Below, piece after piece: positions 47,076 through 56,082 of a stretch of 64,000 bases of DNA; the stretch's first letter is position 1; every line of letters begins with the position of its first letter. Origin of the DNA: an uncultured Sphingomonas sp. (lineage in GTDB: Bacteria; Pseudomonadota; Alphaproteobacteria; Sphingomonadales; Sphingomonadaceae); the NCBI RefSeq assembly GCF_913776855.1, contig NZ_CAJYQD010000022.1, positions 1 to 64,000 on the forward strand. The letters run 5' to 3'. Under the pieces are notes generated by a model. It was not told where the DNA came from and searched no databases. It saw nothing but the letters and a program-made list of their open reading frames with translations. Both the position numbers and the translations under genes were made by a program.

Positions 47076-47112
47076 CTATCTAGGACGTTGCGCGCCGCCT
47101 GTCCAGAATTAT

Positions 47113-47124
47113 TTATCGCGACAA
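47113..47124. promoter_or_regulatory. OhrR operator site 2
   Basis: TTATCGCGACAA, eleven of twelve bases shared with site 1 and in the same surrounding sequence ATTTATCGCGA. It lies 22 nt upstream of the ohrR ATG, fitting autoregulation. Confidence 0.55.
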
Positions 47125-47146
47125 TTATCCATGCTATGCGACGGGC

Positions 47147-47587
47147 ATGACGACACCCCTGCCCCTCGATGAACAGCTCTGCTTCTCGCTCTACGCCGCC
47201 ACGATCGCGATCAACCGGACGTACAAGCCGATGCTCGACCGGATGGGCATCACCTATCCGCAGTTCCTCGTCCTACTGACGCTAAGCGAATCGGACGATG
47301 GCCTGACGATCGGCGCGATCGCCGACCGGCTGTCGCTGGAACCGAGCACGATCACTCCGCTGGCCAAGCGGATGGAGGCGGCCGGGCTGGTCGACCGGCT
47401 GCGCAATCCGGAGGACGAACGACAGGTCCGGGTCCGCCTGACCGCTACCGGCCGCGCGCGCTGGGCGGAAACTGGCTGCCTTGCGCCGACCGTCGTCGCA
47501 CGCAGCGGCATGACGCCCGAACGGCTGATCGCGCTCAATGCCGAAGTGACCGCGCTGCGTCGTGCATTGGACGCGGCGCTTGGCTGA
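47147..47587 (+). CDS. ohrR: MarR-family organic peroxide sensor OhrR
   Basis: The protein (146 aa) has the OhrR N-terminus DEQLCFSLYAATIAINRTYKP with the reactive Cys12, a winged helix (LTIGAIADRLSLEPSTITPLAKRM) and a second cysteine at 111 (AETGCLAPT), fitting the two-cysteine OhrR class in which the reactive thiol pairs with a C-terminal thiol. It is the likely repressor of ohr and of itself. Confidence 0.95.
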   Translation: MTTPLPLDEQLCFSLYAATIAINRTYKPMLDRMGITYPQFLVLLTLSESDDGLTIGAIADRLSLEPSTITPLAKRMEAAGLVDRLRNPEDERQVRVRLTATGRARWAETGCLAPTVVARSGMTPERLIALNAEVTALRRALDAALG

Positions 47588-47629
47588 AACCCCCTTGGCG
47601 TCCAACGTCTTGGAACATATATCGAACGC

Positions 47630-48877
47630 ATGGCGCAGCTCGATACCCGTGCGAAACTGGCGATCCTTGCCGATGCGGCCAAGTACGATGCGTCGTGCGC
47701 GTCGTCGGGTACGGCCAAGCGCAATTCGCGCGACGGCAAGGGGATCGGATCGACCGAAGGCATGGGCATCTGCCATGCCTATGCGCCCGATGGCCGCTGC
47801 ATCTCGCTGTTGAAGATCCTGCTCACCAACAGCTGCATCTTCGACTGTCATTACTGCATCAACCGCAAATCGTCGAACGTCCGCCGGGCGCGCTTCACCG
47901 CGCAGGAGGTCGTGGCGCTGACGCTCAGCTTCTATCGCCGCAATTATATCGAGGGGCTGTTCCTGTCGTCGGGGATCATCGGATCGTCGAACTACACGAT
48001 GGAGCAGATCGTCGAGGTCGCGCGGTCGCTGCGCGAGGATCACGACTTTCGCGGCTATATCCACCTCAAGACCATTCCCGATGCCGATCCCGAACTGGTT
48101 CATCTGGCCGGGGTCTATGCCGATCGCGTGTCGATCAACGTCGAACTGCCGACGACCGGCGGCCTCAAGCGCCTCGCCCCGGAAAAGTCGGCAACCCAGA
48201 TCGAAGGGGCGATGGGCAAGGTTGCCCATGACATCGCCGACGGCCGCGACGCACGGAAACGGTACAAGGCTGCGCCCAAATTCGCGCCGGCCGGTCAGTC
48301 GACGCAGATGATCGTCGGCGCCGATGCGGCGACCGATCGCGACATCGTGGGCAAAGCGTCGACGCTGTACGACCGCTACGGCCTGCGCCGCGTCTATTAT
48401 TCGGCGTTCAGCCCGATCCCGGAAGCGTCCGCCGTCCTCCCCCTCCAGCGCCCGCCGTTGATGCGCGAACATCGGCTGTACCAGTCGGACTGGCTGATGC
48501 GCTTCTACGAGTATCGTCCGGACGAGGTGCGCGCGGCGGCGGACGATGCGACGGGAATGCTTCCGCTCGACATCGATCCCAAACTCGCTTGGGCATTGAA
48601 GTTCCGCGATCGCTTTCCGGTCGATGTGAACCGCGCCCCGCGCGAGATGCTGCTGCGGGTGCCGGGGCTGGGGGTAAAGGCGGTGAACGCGATTCTGACC
48701 GCGCGGCGCTGGCGGCGATTGGCGCTGGCCGATGTCGCGCGGTTGACGGTATCGATCGCGAAGCTGCGGCCGTTCCTGATCGCCGACGACTGGCGACCGG
48801 TGGTACTGGCGGACCGGGCGGAGTTGCGACCGGTGGTGGCGCTGAAGAAGGCGGACCAGATGGAGCTGTTCGGCTGA
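47630..48877 (+). CDS. Putative DNA modification/repair radical SAM protein
   Basis: The 415-residue protein has the radical SAM triad Cys69/Cys73/Cys76 (SCIFDCHYC) and a C-terminal helix-hairpin-helix (LLRVPGLGVKAVNAIL, about 345-365) for DNA binding. It matches the family named putative DNA modification/repair radical SAM protein, which is typically next to a UdgX/DUF4130 gene, as here. Activity is not characterised. It begins 43 nt after ohrR and may be read from it. Confidence 0.93.
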   Translation: MAQLDTRAKLAILADAAKYDASCASSGTAKRNSRDGKGIGSTEGMGICHAYAPDGRCISLLKILLTNSCIFDCHYCINRKSSNVRRARFTAQEVVALTLSFYRRNYIEGLFLSSGIIGSSNYTMEQIVEVARSLREDHDFRGYIHLKTIPDADPELVHLAGVYADRVSINVELPTTGGLKRLAPEKSATQIEGAMGKVAHDIADGRDARKRYKAAPKFAPAGQSTQMIVGADAATDRDIVGKASTLYDRYGLRRVYYSAFSPIPEASAVLPLQRPPLMREHRLYQSDWLMRFYEYRPDEVRAAADDATGMLPLDIDPKLAWALKFRDRFPVDVNRAPREMLLRVPGLGVKAVNAILTARRWRRLALADVARLTVSIAKLRPFLIADDWRPVVLADRAELRPVVALKKADQMELFG

Positions 48878-48954
48878 CGGTGAAAACCGCTCGCAAGAGA
48901 AACCTCCGCCCTCCGCCGCCGTTGCTGGTGTCGAACCACGCAAAGGAATCCCCC

Positions 48955-49431
48955 ATGGCCGACGCCCGCATCTATGCCGATCTGAAGGCCGATCACGATC
49001 GCCACCGCGACCTGTTGAAGCGCATCGACGCGGCCAAGGGCGACGAGCGCGTCGAACTGTTCGAGACGTTCCGCGTCGAAGTCTCCGCCCATGCCGCGGC
49101 GGAAGAAGAGGCGCTCTACGCCACGATGCTCGCCAATCCCGACCTGCGCGACGATGCCCGCCATTCGGTGTCCGAGCATAAAGAAATCGACGATTATCTG
49201 GGCGAGATCGCCAAGCTCGACGCCGGCAGCAACGAATGGAACGAGCGCTTCGCCGAGATGCGCCACCGTTACGAACACCATATCGACGAGGAGGAGGAAG
49301 AGATGTTCCCCGCCGCTGCCGAGGAACTGAGCGATGCCGAGGAAGCACGCATCGCCAAGGTGTTCGAGGAGCGCAAGCCGAAGGAACTGGCGATCGCCGA
49401 AACGTCCGAAGCGGGCGACGATCGCGACTGA
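48955..49431 (+). CDS. Hemerythrin HHE-domain protein
   Basis: The 158-residue protein has the hemerythrin-like pattern KADHDRHRDLLKRID, FRVEVSAHAAAEEEALY, SEHKEIDDYLGEI and RHRYEHHIDEEEEEMFP, which supplies five His and two Glu type diiron ligands. It probably binds O2, NO or iron. Placed between the radical SAM and UdgX genes, with its stop overlapping the next start (TGATG), it looks like a functional part of this repair operon rather than a bystander. Confidence 0.9.
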   Translation: MADARIYADLKADHDRHRDLLKRIDAAKGDERVELFETFRVEVSAHAAAEEEALYATMLANPDLRDDARHSVSEHKEIDDYLGEIAKLDAGSNEWNERFAEMRHRYEHHIDEEEEEMFPAAAEELSDAEEARIAKVFEERKPKELAIAETSEAGDDRD

Positions 49432-50810
49432 TGCGCGTCGCGGCGCTGGCGGGGGCGGATGATTTCGACGGGTGGCGCGATGCCGCTCGCAGCCTCGCCG
49501 CGCAGCGCGTGCCCCCGGCGGAGGTGGTGTGGCAGGTCGGCGACCTGCCCACCGACCTGTTCGGTGACGAGGCGATCGTCGCCAGCGATGCCCCCGCCCC
49601 CCGCGTGCCGCGCCCGTTCATCGATCTGGCCCGGACCGTGGCGATGCACGCCGATCCCGAGCGGTTCGCGCTGCTCTATGCAATGCTCACTCGCCTGATC
49701 GACCAGCCGCGCCTGATCGACGACAAGGCCGATCCGGCGCTGCGGCGGTTGGAAGAGATGGCCAAGGCGGTCCGCCGCGACATCCACAAGATGCGCGCGT
49801 TCCTGCGGTTCCGCGAGGTCGAGGAGGATGGCGGCACCCGCTTCGTTGCGTGGTTCGAGCCGGAGCATCACATCGTCCGCCACAATGGCCGGTTCTTCGT
49901 CGACCGGTTCGCGGCGATGCGCTGGTCGATCCTGACGCCCGAGGTTTCGCTGCACTGGGACGGCGAGACGCTGACCGAAGGGCCGGCAGCGACCAAGGCC
50001 GATGCGCCCGACGGCGACCCTGTCGAGGAGGTGTGGAAGACCTATTACGCATCGATCTTCAATCCCGCCCGACTGAAAAAGGGTGCGATGCTGAAGGAGA
50101 TGCCGCGCAAATATTGGAAGAACATGCCCGAAACCGCGCTGGTCCCGGCGCTGATCGCAGGGGCACAGGCACGCGAGGCGGCGATGATCGAGACGGCACG
50201 GGCGGCACCCGGCGGCAATAGCGCGGGGGCCTGGGAAGCGCTGCGCGACGAGGCGACGGGATGCCAGCGCTGCCCGCTGTGGAAACCGGCGACGCAGACG
50301 GTGTTCGGCGAAGGGCCGGTCGACGCCGCCATGATGGTGGTCGGCGAACAGCCGGGCGACCAGGAGGATCTGGCCGGGCGGCCGTTCGTCGGGCCGGCGG
50401 GACAGGTGTTCGACCGGGCGATGGCCGAGGCCGGGATCGACCGGTCGCGGGTCTATGTCACCAACGCGGTCAAGCATTTCAAGTTCGAGCCGCGTGGCAA
50501 GCGGCGCATCCATGCCAAGCCGGGCGTAGGGGAGATTGACGCCTGTCGCTGGTGGATCGAACAGGAGCGCGGCATCCTGCGCCCGCGCATGACGGTGGCG
50601 CTGGGCGCGACGGCGGCGCGGTCGCTGACCGGCAAGACGGTGACGATCTCGCGCGAGCGCGGGCGCGTAGTGACGCTGGCCGATGGCGGTGCGGCGTGGA
50701 TCACGGTGCATCCGAGCTTTCTGTTGCGCCTGCCCGATAAAACCCAGGCGGATGAAGAGTTTGCCCGCTTCGTCGAGGATTTGAAGGGCGCGCACGCGGC
50801 GATGGCGTGA
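49431..50810 (+). CDS. DUF4130-UdgX fusion, uracil-DNA-binding protein
   Basis: The protein (459 aa) fuses an N-terminal DUF4130 domain (about 1-240; FRFREVEEDGGTRFVAWFEP) to a C-terminal family-4-like UDG of the UdgX type (about 260-459). UdgX features are the Fe-S cysteines (CQRCPLW, Cys278 and Cys281), the GEQPGDQED motif and the KRRIHAKP loop with His361, the residue known in UdgX to link covalently to the abasic sugar after uracil removal. Suicide repair of uracil in DNA is the known UdgX chemistry; the role of DUF4130 is unknown. Confidence 0.94.
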   Translation: MRVAALAGADDFDGWRDAARSLAAQRVPPAEVVWQVGDLPTDLFGDEAIVASDAPAPRVPRPFIDLARTVAMHADPERFALLYAMLTRLIDQPRLIDDKADPALRRLEEMAKAVRRDIHKMRAFLRFREVEEDGGTRFVAWFEPEHHIVRHNGRFFVDRFAAMRWSILTPEVSLHWDGETLTEGPAATKADAPDGDPVEEVWKTYYASIFNPARLKKGAMLKEMPRKYWKNMPETALVPALIAGAQAREAAMIETARAAPGGNSAGAWEALRDEATGCQRCPLWKPATQTVFGEGPVDAAMMVVGEQPGDQEDLAGRPFVGPAGQVFDRAMAEAGIDRSRVYVTNAVKHFKFEPRGKRRIHAKPGVGEIDACRWWIEQERGILRPRMTVALGATAARSLTGKTVTISRERGRVVTLADGGAAWITVHPSFLLRLPDKTQADEEFARFVEDLKGAHAAMA

Positions 50811-50883
50811 GGCCAAAGTTCACTAAGTTCACACTCGCCGCGTTTTCGCGGCGATGCGCTGTGTCATTCGAACAGGACGTCAT
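50811..50883. other. Spacer after the UdgX operon
   Basis: No gene or hairpin terminator recognised; CACTAAGTTCACACTC follows the stop. The repeat-rich region begins at 50884. Confidence 0.3.
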
Positions 50884-50955
50884 GCCAGCGAAGGCTGGCA
50901 TCTCCCCGTTATGGCGCGGGGCAGGAGCCGCTGGAGGCCCCAGCCTTCGCTGGGG
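50884..50955. repeat. REP pair (BIME-like) of the CCAGC family
   Basis: GCCAGCgaagGCTGGC (50884-50899) and CCCCAGCcttcGCTGGGG (50938-50955) face each other around a GC-rich centre. A related pair with the same centre (GGCGGGGCAGG) occurs at 53665-53735. Confidence 0.8.
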
Positions 50956-50986
50956 CGACGTATGGGCCGGACAATAGAAAGATCGT

Positions 50987-51190
50987 TTTCACGCGAAGGC
51001 GCGGAGGACGCTGAGAGGTCGTGGACCGGGCGATCGCAGCCTGTCTGGCGAAGCCCCTCTCCTTTTTCGGCCTCTGAGAAGGAGTGCCGCTGTCGCGGCG
51101 AACGCTACATCTCTGCGCCCTCTGCGCCTCTGCGCGATCACATCCTTCTTTCTTCTCCGCGCCTCCGCGCCTTCGCGCCTCCGCGTGAAC
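50987..51190. repeat. Inverted GCGGAGGCGC elements
   Basis: TTCACGCGAAGGCGCGGAGG (50988-51007) and, inverted, a longer copy ending ...CTCCGCGTGAA (about 51105-51190) of a purine-rich periodic repeat (units like GGAGGCGC). The same element brackets 53549-53803. No gene seen within. Confidence 0.7.
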
Positions 51191-51231
51191 CAATTCCCGT
51201 GAGCCTACCCGACCCGCCCCCTGTAGGAAAA

Positions 51232-51876
51232 TCATTCCGGCCGGGGGTGCCACCATGGTTCAGGGCGCGGCAGGGTGATCGCGTCATGCTGTTCCGGCGC
51301 CTCCGCGATGGCGCGCAGGCGGTCGAGATCTTCTGGCGTGTCGATGTCGATCAGTTCGGCGGGGGCGGTCACGACATGGCGGCCGGCGCGGACGAGGTCG
51401 CGGGCGCCGGCGTCCCCTTCAAGCGATTCAAGAAAGTCGAAGCGGCCGGCGCCAAACACTGCCGGAGGGCACGGTTTGGTCCCGTCGCTCGACGCGACCA
51501 CCGCATCCGGGTCGTCGCGGGCGGTATCGAGCAGGCGATAGACATGGGCGGCGGTGATGCGTGGCATGTCGGCCAGCGCGATCACCACGCCCTTCGCGCC
51601 CTTTGCCCGCGCCGCGCGCAGGCCCAGCTGGACCGAACGCGACATGCCGTCCGCCGGAGCGTCGTTGACGATCACATCGAACCCGCGTGCGGCGAAGTCG
51701 AGCTTCGTCCCGTCGATCACCGCGACGCGGCCGAGGAACGGGATCGCCTCCAAGGCGGTCACGACATGATAGGCGACCGGCTTGTGCAGGAATTCCTGCG
51801 CCAGCTTGTCCGCATCGCCGAAGCGCTGCGAGCGCCCCGCCGCCAGCAGGATCAGGACGGTATCTTCAGCGCGCAT
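51232..51876 (-). CDS. mocA: MocA-like molybdenum cofactor nucleotidyltransferase
   Basis: The 214-residue nucleotidyltransferase of the MobA/MocA family starts with LILLAAGRSQRFGDADKL and has VIALADMPRITAAHV and ELIDIDTPEDLDRL. MocA adds CMP to molybdenum cofactor for xanthine-dehydrogenase-type enzymes. It overlaps xdhC by 11 nt on the same strand, which supports MocA over MobA. The Mo enzyme genes themselves are about 10 kb away (63088 on). Confidence 0.88.
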   Translation of the reverse strand: MRAEDTVLILLAAGRSQRFGDADKLAQEFLHKPVAYHVVTALEAIPFLGRVAVIDGTKLDFAARGFDVIVNDAPADGMSRSVQLGLRAARAKGAKGVVIALADMPRITAAHVYRLLDTARDDPDAVVASSDGTKPCPPAVFGAGRFDFLESLEGDAGARDLVRAGRHVVTAPAELIDIDTPEDLDRLRAIAEAPEQHDAITLPRPEPWWHPRPE

Positions 51877-52774
51877 GGAAGCTCCTCACCATTGCCGCTG
51901 CGATCGACAGCGCGATTTCGGACGGGCCGATCGCCCCGATGTCCAACCCGACCGGACCGTCGATCCGCTCCAGCCCCTGCGCCCCGGCGGCGGACAGCCG
52001 TTCGAGCCGCGCGGCATGGCTGCGCCTGGACCCCAGCGCACCGATATAGGCGGCGGGGGATTTCAGCGCCTCGACCAGCGCGGGGTCGTCGATCTTGATA
52101 TCGTGGCTCAAGGTCACGACGGCGGTGGCGGCGTCGGGTTTGAGCGCCTGCAACGCCTCGTCCGGCCAGCGATCGTCGAGGGTCACGCCGGGAAAGCGTT
52201 CCTCGGTCAGGAAACGGGCGCGCGGATCGATGACGGTGGTGGCGATGCCCAGTTCGCGCGCCATGCCCGCCAGCCCCTGCGCGATCTGCACCGCACCGAC
52301 GATCAACAACCGGCGCGGCGGATCGTAGCGATTGGCGAAGGCGCCTTCGACCTCGCCAATAGTGGTACGGCCGGTGGTACGGTCGGTCGACAGCGTGATC
52401 GCCTGCCCCTGCCCCCGTGCCGCATCGATCGCGTCGAACAGCGCCGGATCGAAGCCTTGCGGGTCGACGCGCTGGACCATTACCTCGATCTCGCCGCCGC
52501 AGGGCAGGCCGACTTCCCATGCGGCGGCGTCCGCGACGCCGTAGCGCTTGATGGCGAAAGGCGCGCCGGCGATCACCTCGGCCGCGGTGGCAAGGATGTC
52601 GCTTTCGACGCAGCCGCCCGACACCGATCCTTCGAACCGGCCGTCCTGATGCACCAGCATGTGGCTGCCGCGCGGGCGCGGTGCCGATCCCCAGGTCGAG
52701 GTGACGGTCGCCAGCGCAAGAGTTGCGCCAGCCCAGTCGCGAGCGGCGGTCAGGATGGTGTCGTTATCGGCCAT
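51866..52774 (-). CDS. xdhC: XdhC-family molybdenum cofactor insertion protein
   Basis: XdhC proteins bind and protect sulfurated molybdenum cofactor and insert it into xanthine dehydrogenase-type enzymes. The protein (302 aa) has the N-terminal XdhC domain (TSTWGSAPRPRGSHMLV, GSVSGGCVESD, LPCGGEIEVMV with conserved cysteines) and a C-terminal Rossmann-like domain (ALGSRRSHAARLERL). The GAVQIAQ nucleotide loop is degenerate versus GxGxxG. First gene of the pair with mocA. Confidence 0.92.
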   Translation of the reverse strand: MADNDTILTAARDWAGATLALATVTSTWGSAPRPRGSHMLVHQDGRFEGSVSGGCVESDILATAAEVIAGAPFAIKRYGVADAAAWEVGLPCGGEIEVMVQRVDPQGFDPALFDAIDAARGQGQAITLSTDRTTGRTTIGEVEGAFANRYDPPRRLLIVGAVQIAQGLAGMARELGIATTVIDPRARFLTEERFPGVTLDDRWPDEALQALKPDAATAVVTLSHDIKIDDPALVEALKSPAAYIGALGSRRSHAARLERLSAAGAQGLERIDGPVGLDIGAIGPSEIALSIAAAMVRSFHAR

Positions 52775-52840
52775 GATGTTCCGATGATGGGGGAAATTCG
52801 GGGCGGTGGCCAGTGGATGTTGGTCTTGCCCACGGGCCGT

Positions 52841-52860
52841 ACCCCCGCCTGCGCGGGGGT
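52841..52860. repeat. REP palindrome
   Basis: ACCCCCGC ctgc GCGGGGGT, the inverse orientation of the copy at 2329-2348, in the gap between xdhC and the ClpP-like gene. Confidence 0.85.
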
Positions 52861-52882
52861 ACGGACGTGTCGCGGACAGACG

Positions 52883-53452
52883 TCAGATGACGTCCAGCAC
52901 AAGTCCGCGCGCCTTGGCTTCCTCCGCGCCGATATACCAGTTGGCCGGGGCCTTCTGCACCAGTTCGTCGAACGGCACCTGCGACCCGGCGACGATGGCG
53001 CGGAAGCCTTCCTCCTCGATCTCGACCGAGGTTTCAATCTCGTGCAGCTTCGCCTTCAACGTCGCGACCAGCATTTTCAGCGGGCCGGACAGTTCGATCG
53101 TGCTGGTCATCTGCCGCTCGTGCAGCATCAGGCGCGTACCCCTGGTCAGGAAGCGCTTGTCGACCGGAAAGGCCGACATGAAGGTCGAGCCGGCGGAATA
53201 GACCGCGACCTTGCCGAGGAACAGCACCTCGCGGCCGGTATAATCGCGTAGCAGGCGGATGTCGTCGCCCATCGCGCGGGCAACCTCCGGATCGCCGCCC
53301 AGCGTCGAGATCGAGACGACCAGCGGGCCATCGGCGGGAGCGCCCAAGACCTGGTTGCGGAAACTCTCGTACATCGCATGGTCGACCGGACCGGCGAGAT
53401 GGACGTGCGGGCGGGCAAGCAACGGATAGTCGTTGACGTTGGTGTCGGGCAT
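52883..53452 (-). CDS. ClpP-like serine peptidase homolog
   Basis: The 189-residue protein has the ClpP/crotonase fold: PLVVSISTLGGDPEVA, LFLGKVAVYSAGSTFMSA (nucleophile Ser86 or Ser89) and LMLHERQM with His111. The alignment differs from housekeeping ClpP (GxAASxA), so it belongs to the ClpP-like S14 group of uncertain activity, often standalone. It lacks the ClpP N-terminal loops and no ClpX/A partner is adjacent. Confidence 0.8.
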   Translation of the reverse strand: MPDTNVNDYPLLARPHVHLAGPVDHAMYESFRNQVLGAPADGPLVVSISTLGGDPEVARAMGDDIRLLRDYTGREVLFLGKVAVYSAGSTFMSAFPVDKRFLTRGTRLMLHERQMTSTIELSGPLKMLVATLKAKLHEIETSVEIEEEGFRAIVAGSQVPFDELVQKAPANWYIGAEEAKARGLVLDVI

Positions 53453-53548
53453 GGCGGGCGTTCCCTCTGGCGTGGTCGGCGGCGGTACCCGGGCGGAACG
53501 GGGTTATGTTCCGGGAATTGGTCGTCGGAGGAAGAAGAAAGTCCAAGG

Positions 53549-53803
53549 GTTCGCGCGGAGGCGCGGAGACGCGGAGGAGTCGCGGTTCGGGCGGGGGGTG
53601 GGTGCCATGGTCGGCGAGGCCGCGTGCGCGCCGTTGCGCTGGTCTCCCGGCCGCATATGTCACCCCAGCGGAGGCTGGAGTCTTTGTCGATCCGGCGGGG
53701 CAGGCGCCGCGGGAGACCCCAGCCTTCGCTGGGGTGACGATTGGACGGATTGCGTCGATCGAAGCGGTGCCGCTGGCGCTTCCTCTCCGCGCCTCCGCGC
53801 GAA
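53549..53803. repeat. Composite repeat: inverted GGAGGCGC elements around a REP pair
   Basis: GTTCGCGCGGAGGCGCGGAG (from 53549) and its inverse CTCCGCGCCTCCGCGCGAAC (53784-53803) bracket a CCAGC-family REP pair at 53665-53678 and 53716-53735. It parallels 50884-51190. No gene is supported between 53453 and 53831. Confidence 0.75.
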
Positions 53804-53831
53804 CCACTCTTCGTCGTGCCTTTGCGAAAAA

Positions 53832-53868
53832 AAACAAAAAGGGCGACCGGTTCGCACCGATCGCCCTT
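53832..53868 (-). terminator. Strong rho-independent terminator of the sdh operon
   Basis: On the minus strand a 13-bp stem (53856-53868 with 53839-53851, one mismatch) with a 4-nt loop is followed by a long U-rich tract. It lies 23 nt after the sdhA stop. Confidence 0.92.
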
Positions 53869-53890
53869 CGTCATTCCTTTCGAAGCAGGA

Positions 53891-55696
53891 TCAGTACACC
53901 CGCTTCTTGGGCTTGATATATTCGATCTCGTCGGTGAGCGTATAGTCATGCACCGGGCGATAATCGATCGCCGTCGTGCCGCCCTGACCGCCCCAGCCGT
54001 CGAAGGTCGAGATGGTGTGCTTCATCCAGTTGGCGTCGTCGCGATCGGGGAAATCCTCGTTCACGTGCGCGCCGCGGCTTTCCTTGCGGTTCTGCGCCGA
54101 CTTGATCGTCACCATCGCCTGCGCCAGCAGGTTGTCGAGTTCCAGCGTCTCAACGAGGTCGGTGTTCCAGATCAGCGAGCGGTCGGTGACGTTCACGTCG
54201 GCGAACGAACGATAGATGTCGTCCATCATCGTCACGCCTTCGTTCAGCAGCGCATCGTCGCGGAACACGGCGCAATGCTTCTGCATCGTCTTCTGCATGG
54301 CGAGGCGGATCTGCGCGGTCGGCGTGCTGCCGCTGGCGTTGCGGAACTTGTCGAGCCGGGCGAGCGCGAGGTCGGCCGAATCGGCGGGCAACGGCTTGTG
54401 CGGGGTGTTGGGCTTCAGCGTTTCCTTGAGGCGCAGGCCCGTCGCGCGGCCGAACACGACCAGATCGATCAGTGAGTTTGAGCCGAGGCGGTTGGCGCCA
54501 TGGACCGACACGCAGGCCGCTTCGCCGACCGCGAACAGGCCGGGTACGACCGCATCGGGGTTGCCGTCCTTGATGGTGACGACTTCGCCGTGATAATTAC
54601 AGGGAATGCCGCCCATATTGTAATGGACGGTCGGGGTGACCGGCAGCGGCTGGCGGGTCAGGTCGACGCCGGCGAAGATCTTGCCGGTTTCGGTGATGCC
54701 CGGCAGGCGTTCGGCCAGCACCTTCGGATCGATATGGTCGAGGTGCAGGAAGATATGGTCGCCGTCCTTGCCGACGCCGCGCCCTTCGCGCATTTCCATC
54801 GCCATCGACCGCGACACGACGTCGCGCGACGCCAGGTCCTTGGCCGAGGGGGCATAGCGTTCCATGAACCGCTCGCCATCCTTGTTGGTGAGGTACCCGC
54901 CCTCGCCGCGTGCGCCTTCGGTAATCAGCACACCCGCGCCGTAGATGCCGGTCGGGTGGAACTGGACGAATTCCATGTCCTGCAGCGGCAGGCCGGCGCG
55001 CAGCACCATGCCGCCGCCGTCGCCGGTGCAGCTATGCGCCGACGTGGCGGAGAAATAGCAACGGCCATAGCCGCCGGTCGCCAGTACCACCGAATGCGCG
55101 CGGAAGCGGTGGATCGACCCGTCTTCCATGCACAGCGCGATCACGCCCCGGCACACGCCGTCCTCCATGATGAGGTCGAGCGCGAAATATTCGATGAAGA
55201 AGTCGGCGTCATACTTCAGCGACTGCTGGTACAGCGCGTGGAGCATGGCGTGGCCGGTACGGTCGGCGGCGGCGCAGGTGCGCTGCACCGGAGGGCCTTC
55301 GCCCATATTCTGCATATGGCCGCCGAACGGACGCTGGTAGATCGTCCCGTCCTCGTTCCGGCTGAACGGCACGCCGGCATGTTCCAACTCGATCACCGCC
55401 GCCGGGGCTTCGCGGACCATGTACTCGATCGCGTCCTGGTCGCCGAGCCAGTCGGAACCCTTGACGGTATCGTACATGTGCCACGACCAGTGGTCGGGCG
55501 AATTGTTGCCGAGCGAAGCGGCGATACCGCCCTGCGCCGCGACGGTGTGCGACCGGGTCGGGAACACCTTGGTGATGCAGGCGGTCTTCAGACCGGCCTC
55601 GGCGCTGCCCATCGTCGCGCGCAGGCCGGAGCCGCCCGCGCCGATGACGACGACGTCATAGGTGTGGTCGATGATCTTGTAGGCGTCGGTGGCCAT
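53891..55696 (-). CDS. sdhA: Succinate dehydrogenase flavoprotein subunit
   Basis: SdhA oxidises succinate to fumarate with covalently bound FAD. The 601-residue protein has [15 protein letters not shown] (FAD Rossmann), the covalent-FAD segment [10 protein letters not shown] with His (about residue 51), [30 protein letters not shown] and C-terminal [20 protein letters not shown]. Order is sdhC-sdhD-sdhA with one-base overlaps, and a strong terminator follows directly, so sdhB is not part of this transcript. Confidence 0.98.
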   Translation of the reverse strand: MATDAYKIIDHTYDVVVIGAGGSGLRATMGSAEAGLKTACITKVFPTRSHTVAAQGGIAASLGNNSPDHWSWHMYDTVKGSDWLGDQDAIEYMVREAPAAVIELEHAGVPFSRNEDGTIYQRPFGGHMQNMGEGPPVQRTCAAADRTGHAMLHALYQQSLKYDADFFIEYFALDLIMEDGVCRGVIALCMEDGSIHRFRAHSVVLATGGYGRCYFSATSAHSCTGDGGGMVLRAGLPLQDMEFVQFHPTGIYGAGVLITEGARGEGGYLTNKDGERFMERYAPSAKDLASRDVVSRSMAMEMREGRGVGKDGDHIFLHLDHIDPKVLAERLPGITETGKIFAGVDLTRQPLPVTPTVHYNMGGIPCNYHGEVVTIKDGNPDAVVPGLFAVGEAACVSVHGANRLGSNSLIDLVVFGRATGLRLKETLKPNTPHKPLPADSADLALARLDKFRNASGSTPTAQIRLAMQKTMQKHCAVFRDDALLNEGVTMMDDIYRSFADVNVTDRSLIWNTDLVETLELDNLLAQAMVTIKSAQNRKESRGAHVNEDFPDRDDANWMKHTISTFDGWGGQGGTTAIDYRPVHDYTLTDEIEYIKPKKRVY

Positions 55697-56082
55697 TATG
55701 CGGGCGTCCCGGTGAAAGCGATACGGAGGATCGAGAAGGCGGCGAGCAGCCAGCCCGCGCCATAGACGAGGTTCAGCGCGACCAGCGCGACGACGCGCGT
55801 TTCGTCATGCTGGTAATCCTCGATCACGGTCTGCAGGCCCATCTTGGCATGGTAGAAGACCGAGGTGGCGAGCAGGATCAGCGGCACCGCGCCCCATGCC
55901 GACGACACCCATGCGTATACGGTGTCGTAATCGTAGGACGGCAGCAGCGCGAGCGACAGCACGAACCAGACCATGAGGACGAGGTTGGCGAACGCGGTCA
56001 GCCGCTGATGCCAGAAATGATGCGCGCCGGCCTTGGCCGACCCCAGGCCGCGGACGCGGCCGATGCTGGTTCCGTTACCCAT
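55696..56082 (-). CDS. sdhD: Succinate dehydrogenase membrane anchor subunit D
   Basis: The protein (128 aa) has three hydrophobic helices and the anchor pattern [20 protein letters not shown], with [19 protein letters not shown] containing the heme b or quinone-site His. Start ATG at 56082 overlaps the sdhC stop by one base and its own stop overlaps sdhA (TAATG). Confidence 0.95.
   Translation of the reverse strand: MGNGTSIGRVRGLGSAKAGAHHFWHQRLTAFANLVLMVWFVLSLALLPSYDYDTVYAWVSSAWGAVPLILLATSVFYHAKMGLQTVIEDYQHDETRVVALVALNLVYGAGWLLAAFSILRIAFTGTPA

Noticed and set aside
50854..52098. Plus-strand 414-codon frame over the repeat region and mocA
   Set aside because: It reads through repeats and antisense to mocA; composition is random-like.
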